From NCBI GenBank assembly GCA_030848705.1, contig CM061244.1, positions 48,773,190 through 48,837,189 of the forward strand: 64,000 nt of DNA, in the 5' to 3' direction. Shown piece by piece: positions 31,391 through 42,850 of the stretch (its first letter is position 1; every line of letters begins with the position of its first letter). Position numbers and translations under genes: made by a program. The notes below the pieces were generated by a model, which saw only the letters and a program-made list of their open reading frames with translations, was not told where the DNA came from and made no database searches. The DNA is from Heracleum sosnowskyi. Its lineage: Eukaryota > Streptophyta > Magnoliopsida > Apiales > Apiaceae.

Positions 31391-33655
31391 ATGTCACACA
31401 ATCGCAACGAACGTCCTATGGATGAGATCGGTTCAGACGACAGTGAAGAGCATGAGGAGTATGTTCCCCGGAGTGTTCCAAATCCTTCTTATGGAACACC
31501 TATCATAGGAGGACAACCACCGATACTCATAAGTAACTCAGATTTGATGGAGCAACTCTATCGCATGGGTGATGCTTTGAATGGTTTCGAAGCAAGGCTG
31601 GACACGGTCGAGAGAAGTGAAGGAAGGGGTCGAGTTAGGCGACAAACCCATAATCATCATCGTACAGGTAGAGGCACCACAAGACAGGGGGTTAACATAC
31701 CCCATGCTGGGAGGTTTCAAAATGTTACACCAAGAAGGTTAGAATATCAAGAAGACGGGGTTCCGATTGTTGAGCTTCCTGATGAAGAGACAGATAGTCA
31801 GGATCGACCTAGGGGGGACCGAAGTCCATCACCACACCCTCATAGGTCAGGACGATCCGAAAGTGAGATTCGAAGGGCTGATGAACTTCATCGAGATCAG
31901 GAACAACGCTTGAACAGGTTGAAAGACCGTCTTGGCATAAGACTTAACAATGATGATCTGCGTTTGTTATTGGTTGAATGGCAGAGGGACAGAGAGGTGC
32001 GAGGGGAACAACCTCGTGATCCACAGCGTGAGCCCCCTGTTGACAGGTCAAGGCCCCATGGACAAGAGTCTACTCGTCCTCGAAGTGATTCAAGACGTAA
32101 CCTAGAAGTACAACCTCGTGATCCACAGCGTGAGCCCCCTGTTGACAGGTCGAGGCCCCATGGACATTAGGAAGCACTCTTGCGAAATAACTCACAAGGA
32201 AATCAAGGTGCGAGGCCCCATGATTCACATAGAGCGCCCCCTGATCTCAGGTTGAGGCCCCGTGATCATGAGCGAGCCCCCCAATCTGAAGGAACAGGAA
32301 GAAGGAGGGATATGGAATTGGATTACAGGAGTAGGGGTAGCGATCGACGAAATAGATATGATGCCCCTTATCGTGGAGGACCCTCTGGGGGAAGAGATCC
32401 CCGCATAACATCTATCTCATCCCAGAGTAGGTCAGGAGGAAGGTATGAAGAGCCTAGGACGCGCCCTCAAAGCCAGGAAGAGAGGACGCGCCTTCACAGC
32501 CAGGAGGAATGGACGCGCCCTCCAAGTCCTAATCCTAGGGCGCATGAGAACCCAACAGCCCAAGGAGAAGTCCAGGGGGAGGGACAGCGCCAAGATGAAA
32601 TACGAACCGATCAACCTCCACCTCAACCTCCGCCTACTGGAAGTACTCAGACTAATGTCCAAACCATCCCCGGCGTGGGAAGCTTCAATGTGGACGATTT
32701 GAAAAAACTCCTCACACACCTTGAGGGAGGAAAAGTCACTGCAACGGCTCAAACCCCCTCTCATTTCTCTACCGCAGTAAGGGAGGCACAACTTCCGGCA
32801 AGGTACATGAATACAACCAATGATTTGCGTTTTCATGGGAACGCTGACCCTGTTGAGTTCCTAGGAAGGTTCAATATAGAGATGGATGTATATCAAGTGC
32901 CTGACTTGGCCAGGTGTCGTCTTCTGGCAGCAACCTTTAGGGAGAGTGCTCAACAATGGTTTCAGAAGCTTGAACCAGGTGTGATTACTTCACGGGAGGT
33001 CATGAAAACTCTTTTTCTGACAAAATTCCAAGCTACTGTGAAGTATGCCCCACCAGTGACTACATTGGCTAACATCAAGCAGAAGGAAGGAGAAAGTTTG
33101 CAGTCGTACTTCAGGAGGTTCAATGCTGAATCTACCATGGTCAGAGGAGCAACATACGAGTCACTCAAAAGTTTTTTTATTGCAGACCTTCAAGTCGGGA
33201 CTGATTTCTGGAAACACCTTCAAGGGAAGGACCCTGCCACTCTGGAAGATCTCTTTTCTCAGGCAGAATACTTCAAGATCGTAGAACAATCTCTAGCCGA
33301 TAACAAAAAGTCTGATCCCCAAGGGAAAGGGAAAGGTTCTAAAAGGAAGGATAGGTCTCCTAGTCCTGATTACACGAGGAGAGGATATAGCCCAAACAGG
33401 GTGAACGTCGCTAATGCAAGAAGAGGTTGGACACCGCCAGATTACGACAGGCTGAACATATATCAAACAGGGAGTTATACATTGGCAGCCTCTATTGAGC
33501 ATATCTTTGAAGTAAACAAGGACAAAGGCTTATTCAAGAAGCCCGCACCTTTATCCTCCTAGCAAAGCAGAGATAAGAAGAAGTATTGTGCATACCATGA
33601 GTCTGCTGGACATAATACTCATGAGTGTCGACAATTAAAAGAAGAAATCGAAGAA
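31391..33655 (+). pseudogene. Tat gag, two in-frame stops
   Basis: Starts ATG at 31391 (MSHNRNERPMDEIGSDDSEE). One frame is broken by TAG at 32168-32170 and TAG at 33560-33562. A long Arg/Pro-rich N-terminal region includes a 102-bp in-frame tandem duplication (32009 and 32111, word QPRDPQREPPVDRSRPHG). Then comes the gag core (ARYMNTTNDLRFHGNADPVE, AQQWFQKLEPGVI) and, after the second stop, a zinc-finger-like KKKYCAYHESAGHNTHECRQ typical of Tat gags. Several GGACGCGCCCT motifs lie within the coding sequence (32458, 32486, 32512) and add Arg-Pro words. Confidence 0.82.
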
Positions 33656-36600
33656 TTGATCAAGGTAGGATACTTAACTGACTGGATTGTTAGAGAAGTG
33701 AAGAAGCATAAAGATGAACCCGATAAAAGGATGGAAAGAGAGCGCGCTCCAGATAGGGATGATGAGGATAGGCCCAAGGATGTTCATTTTGCCCGAGCTG
33801 GAAGCATTCATACTATCTTTGGAGGGCACTATCTTGGTGGAGACAGTAACAACGCACTGGAGAGGTATGCTAGGGAAGCACGTCATAAGCCCTTAACTAG
33901 TGTGAACATCTTGGAACTCAAGCCTCCCAAGTTGTTCAAGGGGGAATCTGTAGATATCACCTTCACTGAGGAGGATGCAATATGGGTACATCACCCCCAA
34001 AATGACGCACTGGTGGTCGCCATTCAAATAGGTCCTATGAACGTGCATCGAGTCTTTGTGGACAATGGAAGTTCGGTGAATATCCTTTATTACAGTACCT
34101 ACGAAAAATTGGGCTTACCTGATAAGGATATTGTCAGAGAGGATGCTTGGATTTATGGTTTCACAGGAGAGGCTGTCAGAGTTATGGGTATAATTAAACT
34201 TCCAGTCACGCTTGGTGAAGGACCCTTATCCGTAACTCGAATGGTAGAGTTTATGGTTTTGGATCAAAAATATGCCCACAATGCCCTAGTAGGAAGGCCC
34301 TTACTGAAGGAGATGAAAGTAGTCACCTCAATTTATCATTTGACAATGAAGTTCCCTACTCCCAATGGGATTGGTGTGGTTCGTGGATCACAGTATGATT
34401 CAAGGGAGTGCTATCACAGAACTGTCAATGGTTTCCGTTGTAGTGGGTAAGGAGGGCGCACCCTCCCTCAGGATTATACCCAGGGGATGCTTAAAGGTAC
34501 AAAAGAGGAGATTCATGCTCATTATACAGTCCAGGAACCAGAAGATGATGTCCCTCTATGGAGGGCGCGCCCTCAGATGTTGTTGGAGGCATCCCTTTTA
34601 GTTAATGAACTCCAGGAAGGAGTTGTAGAGGAGGTGTCCACAAAGGATTGGGAGGAGTCAATTTCTATCCAAGGAAAGCGGCAGAAGATTTTTGGGGACT
34701 CCTATACCCTACAGGATGCGCCCTCTATGGAGGCAGAACTTGTTGACATCCTCTCAAGGGAAGAAATGCATACCAAGGACGCGCTCTCAAGGAAGGAAGA
34801 GCATGTTGAAGATACACCCTCGAGGAGGGAGGAATTTGCTGACATCTTCTCAAGGGAGGAAGAATATGTTGAGGACGCGCCTTCAAGAGAGGAAGAACTT
34901 GTGGAGGACGCGCCCTCAAGGAATGAGGTGCCTGTTGAAGATCCTCGCCTTTTTGACCTTGATCTTGATCCAAGAATTCCTATCTTAAATGAGAAGACAG
35001 GTCCTGCTGAAGACACGATCTCAATCCCAGTAGATGCAGCAGATCCCAGTAAGGTTCTCAAAATTGGGTCACAGCTAAACAATGAGTTGAGAGCAGGCCT
35101 GACTAATTTCCTTATAACCAACCTGGATGTGTTCGCTTGGAGTCATGCCGATATGATAGGGATTGATCCTAACGTCATGTGCCATCACCTAAACATATAT
35201 CCTAATAAGAAGGGAATGCGTTAGAAGCGGCGTGCAATCAGTGGAGAGAGGGCAGTAGCTTTAAAGGAAGAGGTTGACAGACTCTTGGATGTGGGTTTGA
35301 TCAAAGAGTCCTTCTATCTAGAGTGGTTGGCAAATCCGGTGTTGGTGAAAAAGCCGAATGGGAAATGGAGAACTTGTGTGGACTTCACGGATATGAACAA
35401 GGCTTGCCCAAAGGATAGTTTCCCGCTTCCTCGAATTGATCAGTTGGTAGATGCTACAGCTGGACATGCTCTCTTAAGTTTCATGGACGCTTACTCAGGG
35501 TATAATCAAATTCCCATGTACGGACCAGATCAGGAACATACCTCCTTTATCACTGACAAAGGTTTGTATTGCTATATTGGAATGCCCTTCGGTCTTATCA
35601 ATGCAGGGGCAACGTATCAAAGGTTGGTGAATATGATGTTTAAAGAGCAGATTGGCAAAACCATGGAGGTGTACGTAGATGATATGCTTGTCAAGTCTAA
35701 GGAAGCAGTAGACCATGTGAGGCACTTGGAGGAAATGTTCGGAATTCTTCGCAAGTATAGGATGAAGTTAAATCCTCAAAAGTGTGTCTTTGGCGTTGAG
35801 TCAGGAAAGTTTTTAGGCTTTATTGTGAATCATAGAGGGATTGAGGCTAATCTAGAAAAGATTAAAGCACTCCTCGAAATGAAGTCTCCTACCAGTGTGA
35901 AACAGGTTCAAAGCCTTTGTGGGCGGATTGCGGCTCTAAATCGTTTTGTCTCAAAGTCTTCTGATCGTTGCAAAGAATTTTTCAAGGCCATTAGGGGGGG
36001 TTGATAAGGATTTTGCGTGGACTCCTGCTTGTGAAGATTCTTTTCAGAAAATCAAGGAGCAGTTAGGTAAGCCCCCACTCTTGGCCAAGCCTGTGGATGG
36101 TGAAGTATTGATTCTTTACCTAGCCATCTCTGTTTACTCCATTAGTGTTGTGTTAGTACGAGAAGAGGATGGTTTGCAATCGCCAGTTTACTATGTGAGT
36201 AAGAGGTTGTTGGATGCATAAACCCGATATTCTAGCATGGAAAAGTTGGTATATGCCTTGGTGCTGGCTGCGCGAAAGCTACGTCCTTACTTTCAAGCTC
36301 ATAAAATTGAAGTGCGGACTTCTTATCCCATGAGACACATTTTACACAAACCTGAAGCTTCAGGAAGGATGTTGAAGTGGGCAATTGAGTTGGGGCAATA
36401 TGATTTGGAATATGTTTCTCGGACGGCAATCAAGGGACAAGCCTTAGCTGATTTTATTCTAGAATTTGAAGATGAGAGTATGGGACGAGAAATCATTCTG
36501 GTGAACCCTAACCCTCTTGCTCAAGAGGCAAGTCCTTTAAGAGAGGAGTATCCTTTTCCTTGGTGGACCATGTATGTGGATGGAGCAGTCAATAATAATG

Positions 36601-37976
36601 GGGCAGGTGCTGGAGTTGTCTTGACCTCCCCTGAAGGTCACCTTCTTATGAGTGCTATCAATTTCAAATTTGCAGTAACTAATAATGAAGCTGAGTATGA
36701 GGTATTGATTAATGGTTTGAAGTTTGCCTTGGAAATGAATGTGAAGAATCTGGTAGTGTTCAGTGATTCGAAGTTGGTTGTTCAGCAGGTTGAAGGAGGG
36801 TTCCAGACTAGAGGACCAAAGACAGAGGCATATATGATGAGTGTACGTCGCTTGATTCAACAATTCAACATAGTCAGACTTGAAGGAGTTCCTCGTGAAG
36901 ATAATTCCAAGGTGGATACTTTGGCCAGGTTGGGTTCTCAAAGAGACACGGTGTTGATGGGGGACATTCCATTGGAAATTCAAGAGATTCCAAGTATCCC
37001 AGAGGTGGAGTTAATGGTTGTGGATGAAACACAAGTGATAACTTGGATGACTCCCATCCAAGAGTATATACAAAAGGGAATTCTACCCCATGATAAAGGA
37101 GAAGCTAGACGTTTAAAGTATCAAGCGGCAAGGTATGTGGAGTATGATGCGGTGTTATAAAGAAGAGGATTTAACCAACCCTTACAAAGGTGTGTTGATG
37201 GAGATGAATGCACCTATGTCTTGAGGGAGGTACATGAAAGAATTTGTGGCAATCACTCGGGGGGTAGCTCACTTGCCATGAAGGTGCTACATCAAGGATA
37301 TTTTTGGCCGACCTTAAAGGATGATGCTATGAAGTTTACAAGGGCATGCGATCAGTGTCAACGCTTTGCAAACTACTCATCCATTCCTGCAACGACATTA
37401 ACTTCAATGGTGAGTCCATGGCCTTTTGCTATGTGGGGGATTGATCTCATTGGGGAACTTCCTACGGCTAAGGGAGGTGTCAAGTATGCTGTTGTGGCTG
37501 TGGATTATTTTACCAAGTGGGCAGAGGCTATGCCCCTGGCAAAGATAACAACAAGGAAAATCAAGGATTTTGTTTTCAACTCCATTGTATGTCGGTTTGG
37601 AATTCCTTACAAGCTCATATCAGACAATGGGAAGCAGTTTGATAGTAAGGAATTAAAGAAGTTGTGTGAAGACCTGAAGATTAAGAAAGATTTTGCAGCA
37701 GTCTATCATCCTCAGAGCAATGGGCAGACTGAAGCGATCAACAAGATAATCAAGCACACACTGAAGACCAAGCTGGAAGAAAGTAAGGGTAATTGGCCAG
37801 AGGAGCTTCCAATGGTATTATGGTCTTACAATACCACATCTAGGTCTACTACTGGGGAGTCTCCATTTATGTTATCTTATGGCTTTGAGGCAATGGTTCC
37901 TGTAGAGGTTGGATCTGGGTCATTCAGGAGGGATCACTATGACAAGGAGTCTAATGAGGGTATAGGCCCTTGGTAA
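33656..37976 (+). pseudogene. Tat pol: protease, RT, RNase H, integrase
   Basis: Continues the gag frame. Protease VFVDNGSSVNILYY (about 34050), a linker of tandem acidic words (EEHVEDTPSRREEFADIF region, 34740-34930) made by repeated GGACGCGCCCT units, RT (NGKWRTCVDFTDMNKACPKD, VYVDDMLVKS), RNase H (YVDGAVNNNGAGAGVVL) and integrase (ACDQCQ, GIDLIGELPT, SDNGKQF, YHPQSNGQTEA). Stops at 34448, 35222, 36219 and 37158; a +1 frameshift in the G run at 35992-35998. After the integrase core the frame closes at 37974-37976, earlier than usual, so the C-terminus looks deleted. Confidence 0.85.
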
Positions 37977-38076
37977 GAGTTAATCAAAAGATAGGCATAA
38001 GTTATGTTACCACTTGCAAGGCATCAAAAGAGGGTCTGCACCTCAATGTTTGAATATAAAAGCTTAAGGACGCGTC

Positions 38077-40747
38077 CTAAATGTGGTCATTTGGGTTAGC
38101 ACCAGGATTTTCGAGAGCATTGAGGGTATCAGCAGTGTTCTCTTTGCGAGGAGTAACATTTTTCTCATTCTCGGGGGACGCGCCTTCCGAGGACGCGCCC
38201 TCTTCCTCATCTACAGGATCAGGAGACGCCTGTTCAAGCCCAAGGAACACCCTTTTAGCTTTGATTTCAGCAGCTTCATCAACCTTGAATTTGGCAATCC
38301 ACTGTATAGTTTCCTCGCCAAAGTTTGAGAAGTCATAATGAGGGTCCTGGGCAAGAAAACCTGAAGCATAATTCCTGAATCCTTTTTTGAAGGACGCGCC
38401 TTCAATTCTTTCTTCTCCTTGGCCCAGCCATTCTGTTGATCATTGGTTAGCTCAGCAATTTTCTCTAACAATTTCTGGTTTTCGCTTTTCATAGAATCAA
38501 TGGTGATACTGAGCCCATTAGACACCTCCTCCTGTGTTTTGAGGTTGCTCTCATAAAAACTTTTTTGCTGAATGAGATCGTTTTGCAGCTTCTGATTTAC
38601 CCTATTACAGTCTTCTATTTTCTTGGACAACCTCGCCCTATCTTTTTCTAAGGCTTCAAGGCGCACCCCATCTTGTTGTAGTCTTGATTGCCTGTTGAGC
38701 GCAGAAATAAGAGCTTCAGAAGAAGACTTTATAATAGCTTCATTTTCTTTTATTGGATCCCTGTTTCTCCATGACACTATGTCATCATCAGTGACATATG
38801 GAATGAAAAGAGGACTCAAAGTAGCTGAAACCAGGGAAAATGAGGAAGATTTATTTTTCTTTGAAGACGCGTCCTCAGGGGTTGTGACAGCATCATGCAT
38901 TTCTTTTCTTTTCCTTCCCTTTTCTTTTCCAAGTCAATTACCACTTGGGGTTTCTTGGTTTCAGTTTGTTTTTTCTTTGCATCCTTCTTGTGAGTACGCG
39001 CCCTCAAACTTTTTCCAGATTTTAGAGGAGGAACAATGCCCGTATCTAAACACCAGCCAGTTGGAATCTCGTCCATACCTGCGAAGAGAAAAATAAAAGT
39101 TTTAAGACAACCATTTAACAAGTGTATAATCAAAATAATCTGCAACAAATTCGATAAGTAAAATTGCAAATGAAGACAACACTACTAAAGGGGTTACCCG
39201 GCTTCGAGGGCGCGCCCTCATGGCCACCCTCCTCAGCTTCGTATTCTTCATTTTCTACATCGTCATTAGAATCTTTTGACCCCTTAATAGGGACTCCCAT
39301 TCTAAAGCGTTGGAAAGGAATAATTGATCCTACTTCCTTCCTGAGGATACCAACCCTTTTTAGATTGTCCTCAGAAGTCAAAACCTTGAGGTTGAATCTT
39401 GAGGAAGGAAGAGACGTGATTTTATTAGCTCTCTGCTTGGCTTCGCCAAAAAGCTCTTTTGTATTCCTATTGTCTAAAAAGAGAAAAATGTGTCAAGGAA
39501 ATTAACGAAAGAACAAGACCTTAAGGTTGCGCCCTAAATAAATTAAATAGAGAGGACGCGTCCTTACTGTAATTGCAGTTGAAAACTACTCTGATTCTTT
39601 CCACATTCCATAAGTAGAAATATGGCTACTTCCAGTTTTTCTCATTGCTCACCTTCCCACTAGAGAAACCTAGCTTGTTATGTCTATGTTGTGCAGTTAG
39701 AAAAAAATATCCCTTATGACTCTTTCTTATAGCAAAAAAATAGCTAGGCTCTTCCATTGTTGGCGGGGGTAAGTCTTCATCATGATAAAGAATATAGAGT
39801 GCAATTACTAACTTAAAAGAATTAGGAGACAACTGCATTGGGGCAACGTCAAACCACTCTAATACACTTTTAAGATAGGGATGAAGGGGCGTGCCCACAC
39901 CCAATGATAACAGCTTTGGTGATGTCACCATTCGAGGAGTAGTAAAACCAGGCCAATTAAAGATGTGAGGTCTCATAAGAGAAGGAGGATGCGCCCATTG
40001 ACCTTCCATTCCATAATATGTCATGCTCCAAGTGATCTCAGCAACAGATACTGTAGAGAACATTCCCACACAAAACAGTTTGTTGTTTTGTTTTCTTATT
40101 CTTCTTTTGTCATTTTTAGTAAGTGTATCCACATATTCTCCCCAGTCAAAATCAGTTTCTTCTTGTGTAACTTCGGGATGGATAAATGGGTTGGGAGAAA
40201 CATCAGGAGGAGGGTGGCGATCACTTTCAGTAATATAAGGATAGGGACTGTCAGAGGACGTGCCCTCTGATTCTGACTCCGAATTTGATTCTTCATTATT
40301 AAAATTAGACGCGCCCTCCGATTCTGGGGATTTTACTTGTTTCTCTTTTCTTTTCCAAGATACATCAGCTTCTGTGTCTTCAATCATTGTTTCATCTATG
40401 TCACTAACTGGTTTAAATTCGTGAGGACGTGTCCTGATGTTTTGGCTAGTTACTTCTGGGTTAATATCGTCAACATTAGGGAGAGACGAATTAGAGATGG
40501 TAGTAGAGGACATAATCTCTGTTTCACCCTTGAATGGAGATGTTTCCCGTAATTGTTCAATTGCTTGGGTATGGAAGGATTTGATGGATGATGAACTTTG
40601 TGCTGGAAACGAAAAGGAAGGTGGGGAGTAAATCCCTAGACGCTTGTTAAAATCCTTAAAAGGATGAAAAAGGAGACGACGCGCCCTTACCCTCCAGCTG
40701 AAAAGAGAAAGATAAATGGTAAGGACGCGCCCTGAAAGAAAAATCAA
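38077..40747 (-). pseudogene. Antisense gene of the Tat element (transposase_28-like)
   Basis: Minus-strand multi-exon gene opposite to gag-pol, between pol and the 3' LTR. Exon 40747-39626 has an acidic Ser-rich N-terminus, then the conserved region of the plant transposase_28/putative gypsy-type transposon family (QLSPNSFKLVIALYILYH, YFFAIRKSHKGYFFL). TAG at 39626-39628 interrupts it; the frame runs on to a GTAAGG donor near 39569. Next exon about 39475-39200 (LKRVGILRKEVGSIIPFQRF), then a basic exon (39060-38930), and a coiled-coil exon (38880-38400; LEALEKDRARLSKKIEDCN). A frameshift at a motif/A-run near 38390 moves to a frame ending NPGANPNDHI at 38077-38079. Such aORFs are a known Tat trait; their role is not established. 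Confidence 0.75.
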
Positions 40748-41233
40748 GATTGAAGAATATACTAGAGGAGAGGACTCTTAGCTACAATGAAACTTAACCG
40801 AGTCAAAATTAAGGAACATGACAGGTTGTTGATTGTACTAAATTCAGGACGCGTTCTGATTATTATAAAGAATGCGTACTTCACAAACGGCGCGCCCTTA
40901 ATCTCATGTTTGTTATTAGTATATCAGAAACAGAATTTGGAAGAAAACATAACTCAAATAAAGATCAAATACTGATAGATACAGATATACATACAAATAT
41001 TTCATCAAGAACACCAGAAGCATTAATGGTCATATCAACAGTTTGGCCTAAATACACGGTAAAAACACGAAATAAAGGTATGAAATTGTACCTTTTTAGT
41101 TGTTGAGTAAAATTCGGGAAGAAAAATGCTGGAAAATGACGATTTGACCGGATATTTGCTCAAAAGAACGAAGTGCGGCGGTTTTCTCAATTTTCTAGAA
41201 AGAGTAAAGTGAAGTGGTAGGGTAATTTTTAGG

Positions 41234-41241
41234 TATTTATA
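41234..41241 (-). promoter_or_regulatory. TATA box of the Tat antisense gene
   Basis: Minus-strand TATAAATA in CCTATAAATACC, about 490 bp upstream of the first long antisense exon. A leader with a possible donor (AAAAAG/GTACAATT near 41090) lies between, so the leader is probably spliced. Confidence 0.55.
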
Positions 41242-41403
41242 GGCGAAGGAACGCCTAGTGGAAGACAACTGTCAGGCACGTGCGGCATTGCAGTAAAAGA
41301 AGGACGTGTGCTCATTCAGGGCGCGCCTTATTTGTTAGAGAATTAGGAAATTTTGGAAAAAGCTGTAGGAAATTCAATGTATTGTTTTTAACTTCACACT
41401 GAA

Positions 41404-42512
41404 TTGATGATCTTATTAAGTTGAAATCCAGAGCTCGTCCTTATAGGGGAGAGAGCGCCTAACCCCTAAGAACACGTCTTCTCGATATGGATTGACAACT
41501 CTACATTAATGATAGGCTTGACAGAGGCATGAGACAAACACAAGGAAGACTCAAGACTTGTCCTCATGGGGATAAGGGCGCGCCCTTTGGGCCATCCATC
41601 CCTCGAGGGTGCGTCCTCTTGCTTTTGAAGTGGAAACTTGATGATGAATGATGGTTCCCTTGGCTTGGCATTGGAAAAATATTGAAGAAATTCCTTCCTA
41701 GGATGTGCCCTAGGAGGGGGATGTCCATGGCTGAAGACCTCATCCTGTATTCAATGGGCGCGCCCTCATTGGGGATGTGGGGTTAATCTTGGTGTGTGCT
41801 TTGGGAGCTCTGTTCCTGTACTCAATGGGTGCGTCCTCATTGGGGAACTTTGGAGTAATCCTGCACTTTGCACCCAAACACTTGGGATCTCTTGTCCTGC
41901 TATCTGGTGGGTGCTTCTCATTCGGGGGACAAGGATGCGTCTAGCATTTAAGGTAAGTCATGGCTATACCCGTGTCTATGAATTAAGGAAATAGTTGGTA
42001 ATGGATAGGACTAGTCCTCGACGGGGGAAGTTTCCTTATCCATGAAGTCCTGGCATCATAGATAAGCCTTGGGCCTTTGTGACTAGGCCTTATCGTTAGA
42101 CATTCCTAAAGTGAGCTAAAACTCTAAGTAAGGAAAGATAAGGAAGACCTACGTTTAAGTATGGAAGGTGTCCTATACATGGAAGGCGGTGGAAAAGTCT
42201 TATGTCTAAGCATGGAAAGGCAGTAGAAGACTTCGAATGGGCTCCGAAGATCAGAGACTAAGCCCATGGAGGAAACTTCCTCCCCAAGAACTGCGTTGGC
42301 TTGATTCCCTATAAAAGGGATACGTAGGCAAATTGTAAGGGGTCGAAGGTTGAGAGCTCTGAGGCAGCCAACATAAACCCTAAGCAATCTCAGCCACCAA
42401 TTGAGCACAACCACCATACTCTGACGAATTCACCAACTAAGGACCACCGTTGTAGATCTTAATTCCGGCGACGAACCTCGAACTTTGTTAATACCAAATT
42501 CCTCCGTTAACA
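41404..42512 (+). repeat. 3' LTR of the Tat element, first part missing
   Basis: Homologous to 30267-31335 from TTGATGATCTTATTAAG to CGTTAACA. The 162 bp that begin the 5' LTR are absent here, and no clear polypurine tract precedes it, so a deletion has probably removed PPT and LTR start. Confidence 0.82.
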
Positions 42513-42604
42513 GGTATGATTTACAAATTTACTACCATTACTAGATATTTATCATCGTGTTAATATATAATTTCAAAACTTTACCATTACATTGATTATT
42601 GCAG

Positions 42605-42850
42605 TACATACCAGGACATATCAGACCAAAAAACCGAAAATGGATATCTGGTGAACATGTTACTTTCAGAAATGGAGATGAAGTTTGGGAAATAGGATTA
42701 GTTTACTCTAATGGACTTACAAAGTTTTCGGCGGGATGGAACAAATTTGCCAGAGAGAAGAAAGTAAAATTAAATGAAACAGTTGTTTTTAATTTGTTGG
42801 AAGGCGAAGGTGGACTGTCATTTGACATAGGTTTTCCGGGACGAAGTTAG
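42605..42850 (+). pseudogene. B3 domain 6, last exon
   Basis: After the acceptor TTATTGCAG (the intron begins GTATGATT right of the Tat element): YIPGHIRPKNRKWISGEHVT, WEIGLVYSNGLTKFSAGWNK, LNETVVFNLLEG, SFDIGF, stop TAG 42848-42850. Together with 29896-30101 this rebuilds a standard B3 fold. Confidence 0.75.

Larger units (their letters stand above)
30105..42512 (+). mobile_element. Ty3/gypsy Tat-lineage (Retand-like) retrotransposon, decayed
   Basis: About 12.4 kb. Terminal words are TGTTA (30105) and TAACA (42512); flanks are GGAT on the left and GGTAT on the right, a target duplication with one base lost. Order on plus: LTR, non-Met PBS, gag, pol, an opposite-strand gene of the transposase_28 type, 3' LTR. 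This architecture is characteristic of the Tat lineage. The two LTRs differ at about 29 of 1065 aligned positions, so it is older than the Sirevirus. Gag-pol has six in-frame stops and one frameshift. A GGACGCGCCCT-like motif recurs more than 30 times across the whole element. Confidence 0.9.
14771..42850 (+). pseudogene. Multi-B3-domain (REM-like) gene, split by two retrotransposons
   Basis: About ten plus-strand exon pieces encode six consecutive B3 DNA-binding-like domains: 15002-15187 joined to 27213-27464; 27558-27825; 27924-28470; 28737-29192; 29306-29772; and 29896-30101 joined to 42605-42850. B3 domains of the REM type are plant-specific and usually act in the nucleus as DNA-binding proteins. 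Pieces meet at good GT-AG sites. Damage: the LINE near the first exon, the Sirevirus inside domain 1 (TSD ATGGC), the Tat element on the last donor, TAA at 27411-27413, a one-base deletion near 27947, a frameshift near 28190, and a probable indel in the A run near 29740. It ends tail-to-tail with the RPA gene. Whether it was a host gene or Helitron cargo cannot be told here. Confidence 0.75.
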
